Shown one piece after another: positions 46,123-56,930 of a stretch of DNA of 64,000 nt. Each line of letters begins with the position of its first letter. Within the stretch, counting starts at the first letter, position 1. The DNA is from Crotalaria pallida. Lineage: Eukaryota > Streptophyta > Magnoliopsida > Fabales > Fabaceae. The translations under genes and the position numbers were made by a program. The DNA lies in the NCBI GenBank assembly GCA_037953625.1, contig CM075649.1, positions 99,329,290 to 99,393,289 on the forward strand. Direction: 5' to 3'. The notes under the pieces are model-generated. The model saw only the letters and a program-made list of their open reading frames with translations, did no database searches and had not been told where the DNA came from.

Positions 46123-47824
46123 CCAGTTTTCCCTTAACTTGGAGGAGCATCCCTTGACAGAGTTTCCGACCATGTCACTTGATTCCTCCAGTTCCATTCT
46201 TCCATTGGAGAAATCCTTAAGTTAAGGGTTCGTCGGTATACTTACTTGTCTCCTGCAGAGTTTATCTCAGCCAATCGGGTCCTACGTAATACACAGAGTT
46301 TTCAGAGACTGAAGTCATCACTTGCGGTGCACTGACATGACACCTTAAGTGAGGCTTCACTTCGCGACTTCACTCTTATCCTTTTTCCTTCACCTTTGTC
46401 AATCGCATAGGATCCGAATTGAGTCATCGAGTCTCCCCCACTTAGTATCAACATACCTGAGTAAGTCTAAGGCAGGGAGAAAACTAGGTTGATTCTAAGA
46501 ATTTATTAGTTAAGTACTTAATTGGTTGGCGAGGTGGTACATGGCTAAATTGACTTCTAGTCGGTATTATTGGTGTTACTTTTAAATTTCCTGTGCCATA
46601 TCTCAGCTCTTGCATTAAGAGAAGAGGGTGAGTTGATGATTTTTCTTAACTGGTCCGGGTGGAAGTACTTAATAAAGTTGCCCTAAACAGGATGGTAACC
46701 AACTGTTCACGGTTCTTGGTAAGGTTCTTAATGGACTAAAAGTTAGATTTGGCTTTGATGAAACTAGAATTCCTATGTGGGTTGTTCTGATTTCAACTAA
46801 AAGATTGCAATAATATAGCATGTCAATAAACACGAAGATCGGGGTGGTCAGTCCCAATCTCACATCTATCAACAGTACATCATCATCGCAGATAATGATA
46901 ATATTATCCTTTAACAGGCGTAAGAGTAAGGATGACCAATCCTACCCTTACATTCCATTAAAAGATAACACTATTATAAGGTCTTTTCGGTTAACTTTCT
47001 CAATGAGATCTTACAACTGATTGGGATTTCCTATAATTTTTCATGATTTCCTACGAATTTGGATTGAGCCTATATGTATACATGCATACTCCCTAAGTTC
47101 ACAGTTACTCTTAGTGAGAGGTCCGGAATTTGGATTCTAGGAAAGATGAGTTTAGCAAGGTCCTCCTTAAAGGATTAGCAGAGATGGAGACTTGAGGTTC
47201 TAAAATAATTCCCCATATTAGTAGCAGAATGTGCCTCTAATCATTCCGCTCAAGTCCTTCCGAACAAATTCTCTTCTTTCTTGGGATAGTTTGAAGTAAT
47301 GTGGCCCGACTACTCGCACCCAAAGCAACAAGCTTCCTACTTAAAATGATTCAGGAACCAGTCTATACCACGGTGGGGTTTCCCTCACCATGGCATAATG
47401 GTGTAACACGTGAAGCGGTCTCGTTCCGTTTGGGGCCCCCGATTAATTGCCGTGTCACCTTTCGTCATCGCTTGCCTCTAGTGCCAGTCCCATTTTATAG
47501 GTGCTAATCACCTTCGCCAGTCGAGACGAGTTTGACTCGCCTTGACATCCCCAAGGTAACCTGATTCCAGGTCACAATCCCGCTTGAATTCGAGGTACTT
47601 CGCCTTCCAATCTACTCCTCTGTAGCCTGTAGTTCACCGAATCAAGTCTTCAAATGTTTCCGATTTAGGAAGACAATTTCCATCTTCCTACCCCCAGCTA
47701 AACGATTGGTCTCAGTCGAAGCGGGGTGTTGTCACTAGGTGTGTTGGTCATAGTACTAAGATTCTGTAATAGAAATAGATTATGGCACGAACGGTTGATA
47801 ACTATAGAATTGGCTAAGTCTACC

Positions 47825-47827
<3 letters not shown>

Positions 47828-47865
<38 letters not shown>
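47828..47865. repeat. TA microsatellite in H interior
   Basis: About 19 AT/TA dinucleotides. Confidence 0.95.
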
Positions 47866-47867
<2 letters not shown>

Positions 47868-47905
47868 ATACAGACCTACTACAACCGGACTTGACACTAC
47901 TTTTC

Positions 47906-47929
47906 GGTTACTCTCTTGGTGAGATAACC
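47906..47929 (-). promoter_or_regulatory. Post-PBS leader hairpin, element H
   Basis: In sense: GGTTATCTC, loop ACCAAGA, GAGTAACC. It is an 8-bp stem with one bulged base, about 37 nt after the primer site. Confidence 0.55.
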
Positions 47930-47966
47930 ATTGGAGTAACTCGCAACTCCGAGGCCGAGGACAACT

Positions 47967-47978
47967 GCTCTGATACCA
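47967..47978 (-). other. Primer binding site (tRNA-iMet), element H
   Basis: Reverse complement TGGTATCAGAGC followed in sense by AGTTGTCCTCGGCC. Confidence 0.92.
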
Positions 47979-50900
47979 TAAATGTAACAACCTATTTTAT
48001 TTTACCTATTTTGAAAATATGGATTTGAAAATTTCTTTTAAATTAAAATACTTATTATAATTTTTTCGGAAAATTGGACAGAGTTTCCTCTGTTTTATGG
48101 ACATTCCCAAAAATTATCTTTGACCTGTAACCTGTTCAAATCAGTTTCAACAACAACCAGACATCCAGGATAAATATACATATAATTTAATTCTTCTCCC
48201 AATATCCGGGGATGAAATACTAAGATGAGAATACTTAGATTTTCGAGGAACCAAATAAAGAGCCCGGGCCACCAAATATACAACAGAGATTTAAAGTACA
48301 TTTATTAATAAATTCTCAAAAATACATAATATTCCATAATATGGCCCGGTACGACTCAACTCAAAATAAAAATAAATTACTCACACTTCCCGTGGGGAAG
48401 TGTGCTCCTGCTCGGCCTAAATAACAACTATACTCCTGACCTGTACCTGTGGTGGTTGTAAGGGTGAGAATTGCACAACTAGTAAAGCATAATACGAGCC
48501 AAGTCATACACATTTAGCAATTAGTCAAATAATACAATCATACTCACACCCAAACACCTGTTCACTACAAACACAATCGTCTCCGATTATTAGCACCTTC
48601 TGACACATGTCCTTACCTAATCTATTTCGCCACTTACCTATTTACCGCAAAATCTCACTCTCTACACTTTACCCCAAGTCTCTAATTTTCTCTCCTATCC
48701 TCTCTAATCCTTTCTCTCACACACCTATTCTACTCATTTCTCTCACATCTCCTTTACTCCCCCGGCCTTCCTCTTATTTCCTTATATTTATTTATCCTTA
48801 TTATTTTTCCTTTATGTTTTATGGCGTCATGGGGCTCCTGCCACTGCGTATCCTCCGTCTACCCAAGGATACGTCTTACCGATGCGCCAGGCTCTGTCTG
48901 GTCGTCTTACTCAACCAATGCGCACGGATCCCGCGATCCGCACGTCTTCTAAGGCCCAGTACCCATCAACCCAGAGTCGTGGGGCTCCTGCCACTGCGCA
49001 TCCCCGTCTGCCGAGGATTCGTCTTACCGATGCGTACAGTCTCGCAGGCCGTACGTCTTACTCAACCCATGCGTGCGGATTCCACATACCACACGTCTTC
49101 TAGGGCCCAGTACCCATCGACCCATTCTCTTTCATTATCTTTTCTGTTTCTTTTGTAGTGTCGTGGGGCTCCCGCCACTGCGTATCCACCGTCTCCCCGG
49201 GGATACGTCTTACCGATGCGTACCGATTCCCAAAGGCCGCACGTCTTACTCAACCCATGCGTACGGTCCCGCAGGCCGCACGTCTTCTAAGGTCCAGTAC
49301 CCACCGACACAGGGATAGGTGATGCGAATACCGCCACTGCGTATTCCCGTCAGCCGAGAATACGTCTTACCAATGCGTACGGATCCCCAAAGGCCGCACG
49401 TCTTACTCAACCCATGCGTACGGATCCGCCTGTCATCGTCATGACACCAGCCGTACGTCTTCTAGGATTGATATTCGCATACCCGAGTGTTTTCTTTATT
49501 CTCTTTTTATTTCTCTTTTATTTTATTTCTTTTATTTTTACTTTATTCCGCCCTCATGTCACACCTTATCCTCTCATTCTCAATTTTAGTCCGCCCTCGC
49601 CTAACACCTTTTTCTCCTACTCTCATATTTCCTCTTTTTCTCCCTAAACTTTCCTATATATTCTATTCTCTTCCTAACTTAGCACCTACGCAAACCAAAC
49701 TCACTTTACCTCTTTGAACACATCAAACATATAAATTACAATCATAAATTAAATATTAAGTTAACAATTACAATTCTTATTTAATTATCACGCATATAAT
49801 CCTTGACATCGAATAGCATTTTACTCAGGTACTACTGACACTTACATACATATAATTAACATGTAGTTCAAAGAATTCATCATTTAAACATTTAACACAT
49901 TTCAAATAGCATTTATCTCATATAAGCATATTATCTCATTAAAATAAATTCTAAATTCCCTAATCACACATAAGCAATTAACCTTGAGCCAGATTATACA
50001 GTACTAGTATCTCACCCACCGAGACGGCAAATAAACTCCTTACCTTGGAATTCTACCAGAACCTGTTTCGAGGCACAACGAGGAGATCCTGTTTCTACTC
50101 ACGGCATTACATGGTTTGTTGCTCGCATTTTAGCTGGTCCTAAAGTCCTTCATCGTCTGACTATTTTATTAAATCAAATAGAAATCAATTTAATGCACCA
50201 AAAGCGACTCAATTTCAAATCTCGGTATATACTTATCATATATTAAAGTAGAGTATTTTCGTAGTTTTCCAAATCAATAAATCATTTAACTATAATTTAC
50301 AAACCAAAATTACATAGGATTTCAAATTAAGATCATTGTCTTTTTCATAAAATAGTATAGCTTTTATTGAAAATACACTAACTTTCGAAACTAGCATAAT
50401 CACCAAAAATTCATTAAGGTTAATTAGCTTTAGTTTTCAAGCCTTAAAATCAAAAGTTGTTGTTTGACAATATTAATTCCGAACTAAAAGGAAGTGTGCT
50501 CAATTCAAAAATAAGTCCAAGTCGCCATTATAACATTAAAACAATTACACTTCCCTTCAGTTTGAAATTAATGTTCAACGCTTTAACTCAAATTAACGTT
50601 ATGTCGAGTATATACCGGATTCCTATCTAATTGGTTTGTTGTTAGTTTAGGGATATTCCAGCTCACTAACCAACAACCCAATTACTTAGGAATCCAACGC
50701 ATTTAACAAAAACACTTTCAAGACTCATAATTCGACATAACAGTGAATCTTGTATTATTCCAAATCAGAGTAACTAATTAAAATTATTATAAAAATAACA
50801 ATCTAAAGGAAAATCAATATAAACTATAATACAGTTTAATTTCCAAACGAATTTAATACTAAATAATTATTACTCATACTAGTATAATTAGTGTTATTAT

Positions 50901-51475
50901 TAAAACACAATAAAGAGCAGTTAGGAAAGTATTGGGAATTTACCCTCCGATTAGGCTTTTGAGGCAGCATTAGATCAAGGCCGGTTCGGTTCTAGCTTCA
51001 CAGCCCCGGCATCCCCGAACGGCGTCGGTGACGATAACAACATGATCTGAACCGAGGAGAGAGAGAACGAGCTTAGCTTTGAGCTCCAAGCTCCGTCTAC
51101 GACATCACCCAACGCCACCACACCCAGGCGGCGGCGGCGGCGGATCTGCAGCACCTAGGGGGAGGAGGAGTGCTCACGGTTGAGGCTCAAAGGGGGACAT
51201 CAAGAGGCGGCGAACGGTGGGACTTGTGGCTCACGATTCGCAAGCCTCCAACAACGGCGGCTGGAACGTGACCGAAGGAGGGAGAACGCCATGACGGCGG
51301 TCCAGAGAGAAGGAGAAGTCGCGAGGGAGAGAGAAGAAGTCCGGCGGAGAGAGAGAGAGCTTGGGACCGAGAGAGGAAGAGCGATGGTGATGGTGGCTGG
51401 CGGCCGGCGGCGGCGATACAAAGAGGAGGGAGAGAGAGGAAGAGAGATGGAGACACTACTACAAAAAACAAATTT

Positions 51476-51740
51476 AATCCCGGTTCCGAAACAATTTCAA
51501 TCCCGGTTCCGAACCGGAATTGAATATGTCGGGATTGTAAATAGGACAATTTACGTTTCCGGTTCTTTAAAAACACGGAACTGGGATCGTAAATAATAAA
51601 GAACCGGGATCTTAAATGAACTGAACCGGGATCGTATTTGATGGATTTTTTAAAAAAAAAATTTGAACCGAAATCTTAAATGAGGGGAGCTTTTTTTTAT
51701 GAACCGGAATTGTAAATGATGGGACTTTTTTTTTTGGGAA
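51476..51740. repeat. Subterminal GAACCGGGAT repeats, left side of CACTA
   Basis: At least eight variants of GAACCGGGATC/GAACCGGAATT in both orientations, mirrored near the right end (55175-55385). Confidence 0.8.
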
Positions 51741-52388
51741 CCACAATTTTATATAATAATATGGCGTCACAATACCCTGTACCTATATAACAAATCTCAA
51801 TATAATATATATCGTAATTGACTTCATCCAAAAAAGTTCCATAAAGTTGAGAAACATATACCAAAATAGCTAAATTATCAAGTGCTATATAACCAAAAGC
51901 TAAACCAAAATAGCTTCAAAAGTCTACTATCTAATTAAATTATCATGTACTACATATACATCTATATATATATATATAAATCTAAATCTAAGTCTAAGGT
52001 ACTTCATCGAACATGAAAGCTGCCCAATCTTCCTTGACTTCATCCAACAACTCCTCAGTGTAGTACATGCATGGTATACTTGCAACCATCAAAGTACTGT
52101 AAAATTAATATGTAAAATTAATATAAAGTAGCGCAAGTTATAATATTGAACTAAATGAGTAATTATAAGAGTTGAAACAAACATAAATCAGAATGAAATT
52201 GCAAACCAATTCAGGAATCATGACATCTTCTTTACGGCTACCTCTAATTTTGAAACAAACATAAATTAGAATGAAGTGCATTTAGTATAATTAATGAAAT
52301 TCTATTAAAACCAATGCCAAGGATTAGACAACCTGCTCAACGCAAGTTCAGTTCAAGGCTTAAGATATAAAGGCAACAATTGGTCGCA

Positions 52389-53450
52389 GACATCCAAGGA
52401 AGTAAATTCGCAGCACCAACTCAAGTATGAAAAAGGCGAAAGCTCTTAGGCAGGAACTGAGACTGTTATGAGAACAAGGCTTAAGATTAAGCATCAAGGG
52501 TCATCACATCAAGAGCTCAAAAAAAAAAAACAAAAAACAAAAATGTGAACAAAACGAATACCTGAAGTTAATCAACATGAAACGACTGCAAGATAACACA
52601 ATCATTCACATAGAGAAAGTCTTTCGCTCAAGTTCCAAGTTTCACATACGATACTTGGTGAAATCAAGGTCATAAAAACCAATCAAAGAGTTTAAAATCA
52701 AGGCAAGCATTAAGCCAATAACAAACTCTCGGGCATCCAAGGAAGGAATAGAGCAGCACAAGCTCTCAAGACTGGCAGAGGCGAAAGCTCTTAGGCATCC
52801 ACTGCTAATGTTTTGAGAAAAAATTCTTACATATATCATCATTGAAGCATTTCAAATGAAATCAGTAATATGCACATGGCAGAGAAAAACCAGAAAATGT
52901 TCATTAAAGTCCAAGGCTGCTACAGGTAAAAGAAACTTCACAAATGGAATTTTATATGAAAATACACTAAGGAATTAAGAATAAAACTTACAATGTATCA
53001 GACATCCAAGGAAGGATAAGAACAGCATTAGCTCTCAAGTCACTGCGATTGTTTTGAGAAACAAGCCTTTGATTTATCATCATTTAAAAGCATTAGGGAT
53101 GTATGTGAAATTGAAATTAAAAAAAAAAAGCAAAATAAGAAAAGCATCCATTCATATATGTGAATCAAAATCATGAGCAAAATACTTATGGAATTGATGA
53201 ACTGGCATATATAACTATAGGGTGATTCATGACAAATGGTTTTATAATTGGTCCTCCATGTCACTAGACCTAAGATAAATCGGCTTTCTTTGTTGCCAAG
53301 TGCCATTGAGAAAGTCTTTTGCTCAAGAGCATAATTAAACATAAAATACTTAATGAAATGAAAATAGTCATACAGCAATCAAGGAATTTAAAAAATTGGA
53401 ACATCTAGTAAGAAAATAAAATAAATCTCAAACATCCAAGGAAGGATTAG
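52389..53450. repeat. Diverged internal repeats of the CACTA
   Basis: Four copies of a block starting CATCCAAGGAAG(GA) with AGCAC/AGCATTAGCTCTCAAG begin near 52390, 52733, 53002 and 53432. GAGAAAGTCTTTYGCTCAAG recurs at 52613 and 53309. No coding sequence is recognised. Confidence 0.65.
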
Positions 53451-53550
53451 GCTTGCATTGCTCTAGACTTCCCAACAAAAGCCAGCACCACTCGAATTTG
53501 TACAATCGTCTGTGATTTGGCACAATATTAGCAACAGTGAGATATGGTAA

Positions 53551-53652
53551 ATTTTCTCCCAGTTACAAAGTTGGAATGTTGGTGTCTAACTAGTACTAGT
53601 CACAAAATAAAAACTGGAAACTTGAAATTTTCTCCCAGTTACAAAGTTGGAA
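53551..53652. repeat. 26-bp direct repeat flanking ABCB capture edge
   Basis: ATTTTCTCCCAGTTACAAAG plus six more bases occurs at 53551-53576 and 53627-53652, just past the captured exon's donor site. It may be filler made when the fragment was acquired. Confidence 0.7.
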
Positions 53653-53674
53653 AGTAATCTCTCAGTGCCTTTAC

Positions 53675-53875
53675 CTGTTCCGCTATGTTTCCAGGTTGAG
53701 AAAGAGATTCCTGGCTTTTTCCAGAGAGCTTGGTCAAAGTGATGGTGTCAATGGCACCAACCACAGCTATCATAGGTACTACAGCAAGTGTGACTAGAGC
53801 CAATTGCCACACAGCAGTGAAACCCACAACAAAACCAGAAACAAAAGTGGCCATGTAGTGAATGAAGTTACCCAG
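53675..53875 (-). pseudogene. Captured exon of an ABCB1/P-glycoprotein-like transporter
   Basis: A 67-codon stretch reads LGNFIHYMATFVSGFVVGF through to SGKSQESLSQPGNIAEQ, which I recognise as part of the first transmembrane domain of plant ABCB1 (P-glycoprotein 1, auxin exporter family). It is bounded by an acceptor (TATTGCAG, ending at 53876) and a donor (GTAAAG, from 53674). It is exactly 201 bp and open throughout. Intron sequence on both sides shows it was copied from genomic DNA, not mRNA. Alone it cannot make a transporter. It could be spliced into transcripts crossing the CACTA element. Confidence 0.88.
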
Positions 53876-54049
53876 CTGCAATATAAGAATTAGGCCTTGT
53901 TAAAATTCGTCAAACGACAAACTTAATTTGTAACTTACAGCAGGGGATATAATAGGTCTAATATATAATAGGTCTAATACTCTAATCTGCTTGATTAGTT
54001 CATATTAAGATAGTAAATAAATTATAATGCTTTATGGAAAGATACTTGC

Positions 54050-54161
54050 CAGTATCTATGCCATCAGTATTGGGAGCTTTATATACAGGAGCCAAAATTG
54101 TAACATTTTTTATAGTGACATTCTTGCAATCATATGGATGGAGTGTCATAATTAGTTCTCC
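54050..54161 (-). pseudogene. Captured exon of a GH28 polygalacturonase-like gene (NTDGID motif)
   Basis: It reads GELIMTLHPYDCKNVTIKNV, then TILAPVYKAPNTDGIDTG. HPYDCKNV and NTDGID are the core of plant glycoside hydrolase family 28 (usual form NTDGIDP; here P is T). An acceptor TAGCAGGCAG precedes it and GCAAGT, a possible GC-type donor, follows. GH28 enzymes hydrolyse pectin in the cell wall. This fragment lacks most of the protein. Confidence 0.82.
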
Positions 54162-54242
54162 CTGCCTGCTATTACATATAGTTCAATATAAATGATAAAC
54201 AAGTTAACTTCCAGAAAAACAAACAAAATTTTAAATACTCAC

Positions 54243-54365
54243 CTGTTATCACAACATCTCTGAGATTTTGGTCATGAATCAAGCTGCTATATCGAGGCCC
54301 AAGGTACTCCCTCCCATACCCATATGAAGGTAATGGGGGCATCAGTGGCCAATACTTTTCATTAT
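54243..54365 (-). pseudogene. Captured GH28 polygalacturonase-like exon (upstream part)
   Basis: It reads EKYWPLMPPLPSYGYGREYL, then GPRYSSLIHDQNLRDVVITG, ending in a GTGAGT donor at 54242. The PLPSYGRG...SLI...L.DVVITG pattern is typical of plant GH28 proteins before the NNGTIDGQG strand. The next native exon is missing: this one is followed after about 80 bp by the NTDGID exon. The fragment was therefore rearranged during or after capture. The upstream exon limit is unclear. Confidence 0.78.
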
Positions 54366-54589
54366 GATAATCATCACATATGTTAACAAAGAAAATAACA
54401 AACATAAATACATAATGCACACAATTAGATTTGCCAATGAGAAAGATAGAGTTAGAGATATCAGTGACTAGAACCAAAGATGTCAATGATAAAATGAAGG
54501 ATAATACATTATACATAGTCTTACAGATTGCTTGTCTGCCTTTGATGGATCTGCAAAGAGAAAAGTCAATTTGAAGTAATAGAGGCAAG

Positions 54590-55130
54590 ATTGGTTCGGT
54601 TCAGACCCGGTTCACAGCAAGGTCGAGTGGCTCACAACATCACCTCCAAGAGAGGACCAGCGGCCATGGCGGTTGGTCCTGTAGCAACGTCACAAAACGG
54701 AGACAGGAAAGAAGTGGTGGCGGTGGCTCCACGGCGGTGGATCGTGACTTTGAGGAGAGAACATGGACGGCGTCGGTTTGCACGAACCAAGGAAGGAGAG
54801 CGGCTGCAGCAGCGAAACCAGCGGCGTTCATGAGCTCCTTCATGGCTGCGGCGGTTCGATTTGTAGGAGGGAGTCGCGATTTGCGACTGGGTAGAGAGGG
54901 AGAGCGCGAGCGTGGCGGCGGTGCGATGACCCAGGAAGAGAGAGAGAAAGAGAGATGGAGGTGGTGATGGTGGTTTGGTTTGGTGATGAAAGCCATGGCA
55001 AGGTCGAGAGACACGAAGAGAGGAGAAGGAAGGTGGAGGTGGGGCGGCGGCACCTCTAAGGGAAGAAGAAAGAAAGAGAACCCTACAACACACACTGACA
55101 CTGCTTGAGAGTTGAGAGAGGCAGAGTACC
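54590..55130 (-). other. GC-rich block in CACTA, possible captured 5' exon
   Basis: A clear jump in GC content with overlapping open frames of 166 and 178 codons on the minus strand, rich in Ser, Pro and Leu. I recognise no protein. It may be a captured promoter/first-exon piece or just purine/pyrimidine-skewed sequence similar to H's GA-rich zone. Confidence 0.35.
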
Positions 55131-55943
55131 AAAATTTCGTGTTAAAATTCGATAGCCCACTTAAAAAATTTATCATTACTGATCCCGATTCCTTATAAAA
55201 ATGGAGATTAAAAATACACCGTTATTTTTAAAACTTAATTTATATTTATGATTCCAGTTTCGTGTTTTTTTTTAACCGGGATCCAAAAACGTTGGAATTT
55301 TAAATATATTTCTAGCTCATTTTTATTATTTTTTTAATAAAAATGTTATTTAATCCCAGTTATAACACGGAACCGGGATTAAAATTCAGGTATTTTAAAT
55401 AGTTTTTGTAGTAGTGAGATAGGGGGAAGAGAATTAGGGCCTGCGGGAGGAGAAAACAAGGAGGGGGGTTCAAACCCCTTCCCTTTTATTTTTTTTTTAA
55501 TTTTTTAATTTTTTATTCATTATTATTATTATTATTTTAAAAGTAATAATAAACATATTTTTTTTAAAACATATATACTAATACACACTTTTATTTATTT
55601 ATTTATTTTATTTTATTTTAAAACTCAAAATACCAATACTCAATATAAATAATAGAATAAAAATTATAAAGTAAGAAACTTATAAATATTTCCAATAAAA
55701 TATTTTCATATGAAATATATCAAAATAAAGTAAAACACATAAAGTATATTTTTTTTTATATAGGATAACTATTTTAAATGAATTTACTTTAGAACATAAA
55801 AGAAATGAAATATATTTTCGTAATTAACATAATGTATTTTTTTTTATAAAAATACACAACTAAATAATTGATTTTTAAGAAACATTTAATTTAAGTCAAT
55901 ACAACTTATAAATATATTAGGGATTAAAATTAGGGATGTTACA

Positions 55944-56750
55944 CAAGTGCCCAAAAGTTCCTAGACAGGTGTTCCAATTACCTAGCAGGTGCGCAAAATC
56001 CTAGTGGTGTACGTAAAATGGGCATGAGAAAAGGTTAATGAGAATAGGAAATGGAAATGTTAGGTAAATGGAAATAATAATGCAAATGAGATATGATAAT
56101 GAATTAATGATGTGTAACTTGGAAATGATTTGAATGTTGTGAAAGGTGAAAAGTTTAATATATGAACTATTTGGTAATTGTGTTTGGCTTAGTGGGTTGT
56201 TATGTCTATTTGGAAACTGCCTTTCTATTTCATATGCAATGCTCACTCCCTTAACATTTTTCAGGTACTGAGATCGAGCTCGCACAGCCCCCGGCCGAGC
56301 AGGTGCGCTCTCCCTCACAGGGAGAGTAGAGTCTAGTTCAGTAGGACATGGAAATGTCCTGGGCCCGATTAGAATGATGATGATGTGATTTACTTTTGTC
56401 TGTACAAATGTAAATATATACTTTTGGGTGGGCCCGGGACAGCCTCTTTGGGAAGGGGTATTTTGGGAAAACTTGGTTATGCTGAAAACTCTGATAATGA
56501 CTTGACTATTGATGGGTGCACGATGATGCACAAAGTATGCTTTTAGCCCTGCTGGCTACTAAATGAATATGAATATCTTGTTTAAAAACAGGTTGCAGGT
56601 TAAACTAAAGTTTTGGGAAAGTCCTATAAACAAAGGAAACTCTGTCCGTTTGGTCGGAGAATTTTCATAAGCATCTGAATTAATAAAGAAATTTTTAAGT
56701 CACTAATTCAATTAAGGGTAGCTAAGGGTAATATTAAATAGGGTGTTACA
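55944..56750 (+). repeat. F 5' LTR, segment 3
   Basis: Resumes F's LTR after H with the second CAAGT and ends AGGGTGTTACA before the primer site. It contains TGCTCACTCCCTTAACATTTTTCAGGTAC-type sequence and the GGCCGAGCAGG hairpin (56293-56327). Confidence 0.88.
56293..56327 (+). promoter_or_regulatory. GGCCGAGCAGG box plus hairpin, F LTR
   Basis: GGCCGAGCAGGTGCG, then stem CTCTCCCT, loop CAC, stem AGGGAGAG (8 bp perfect). Confidence 0.65.
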
Positions 56751-56754
56751 TTTA

Positions 56755-56766
56755 TGGTATCAGAGC
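56755..56766 (+). other. Primer binding site (tRNA-iMet), element F
   Basis: TGGTATCAGAGC, 4 bases after the LTR, followed by AGTTTCCCTCGGCC. Confidence 0.93.
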
Positions 56767-56808
56767 AGTTTCCCTCGGCCTTTGGGGTGTGGACTCACAT
56801 CTCCAGTA

Positions 56809-56829
56809 GTTACTCACCAAGCGAGTAAC
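56809..56829 (+). promoter_or_regulatory. Post-PBS leader hairpin, element F
   Basis: GTTACTC, loop ACCAAGC, GAGTAAC. A perfect 7-bp stem 42 nt after the primer site. Confidence 0.65.
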
Positions 56830-56930
56830 CGATATGTATGGTTAAGTGTCTAGATTAGAGTAATAAGATATAATTGTTATTGTTTACTAGTATATGTTTT
56901 AACTTGTCGTTTTTCCCAGGATTAGAAGTT

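Larger units (their letters stand above)
46086..47982 (-). other. Element H non-coding interior
   Basis: 1,897 bp with PBS and leader hairpin at the right end and purine tract at the left. No ORF above about 68 codons. Segment 46815-46970 matches F 58720-58880 in inverted orientation, and each contains two tandem diverged copies of an ~80-bp unit. A TA microsatellite lies at 47828-47865. Confidence 0.82.
51454..55416. mobile_element. Non-autonomous CACTA transposon with captured gene fragments
   Basis: Termini CACTACTACAAAAA (51454) and TTTTTGTAGTAGTG (to 55416) are perfect inverted repeats of the CACTA (En/Spm) type. AGA is duplicated on both sides (51451-51453 and 55417-55419), and H's LTR is continuous without it. 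Subterminal zones (51476-51740 and 55175-55385) carry repeated GAACCGGGAT-like motifs, where transposase normally binds. No transposase ORF is present. The interior holds exons of at least two host genes plus diverged internal repeats, so it is a Pack-type CACTA mobilised in trans. Confidence 0.95.
42119..55943 (-). mobile_element. Element H: LARD-like non-autonomous retrotransposon carrying a CACTA insertion
   Basis: LTR 1 is 42119-46085 (3,967 bp). LTR 2 is 47983-55943, about 4.0 kb once the CACTA element and its 3-bp duplication are removed. The interior is only 1,897 bp and non-coding. The iMet primer site at 47967-47978 and pre-PPT hairpin at 46105-46122 put it on the minus strand. TSD CAAGT is found on both sides (42114-42118 and 55944-55948). 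Part of the interior matches the non-coding part of F. Confidence 0.93.
47983..55943 (-). repeat. Element H LTR 2 (5' in sense) with CACTA inside
   Basis: 47983-51453 and 55417-55943 together match LTR 1, with roughly 1-2% difference by eye. The hairpin array is at 48824-49465. The GA-rich zone is split by the CACTA element at 51453/51454. Confidence 0.92.
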
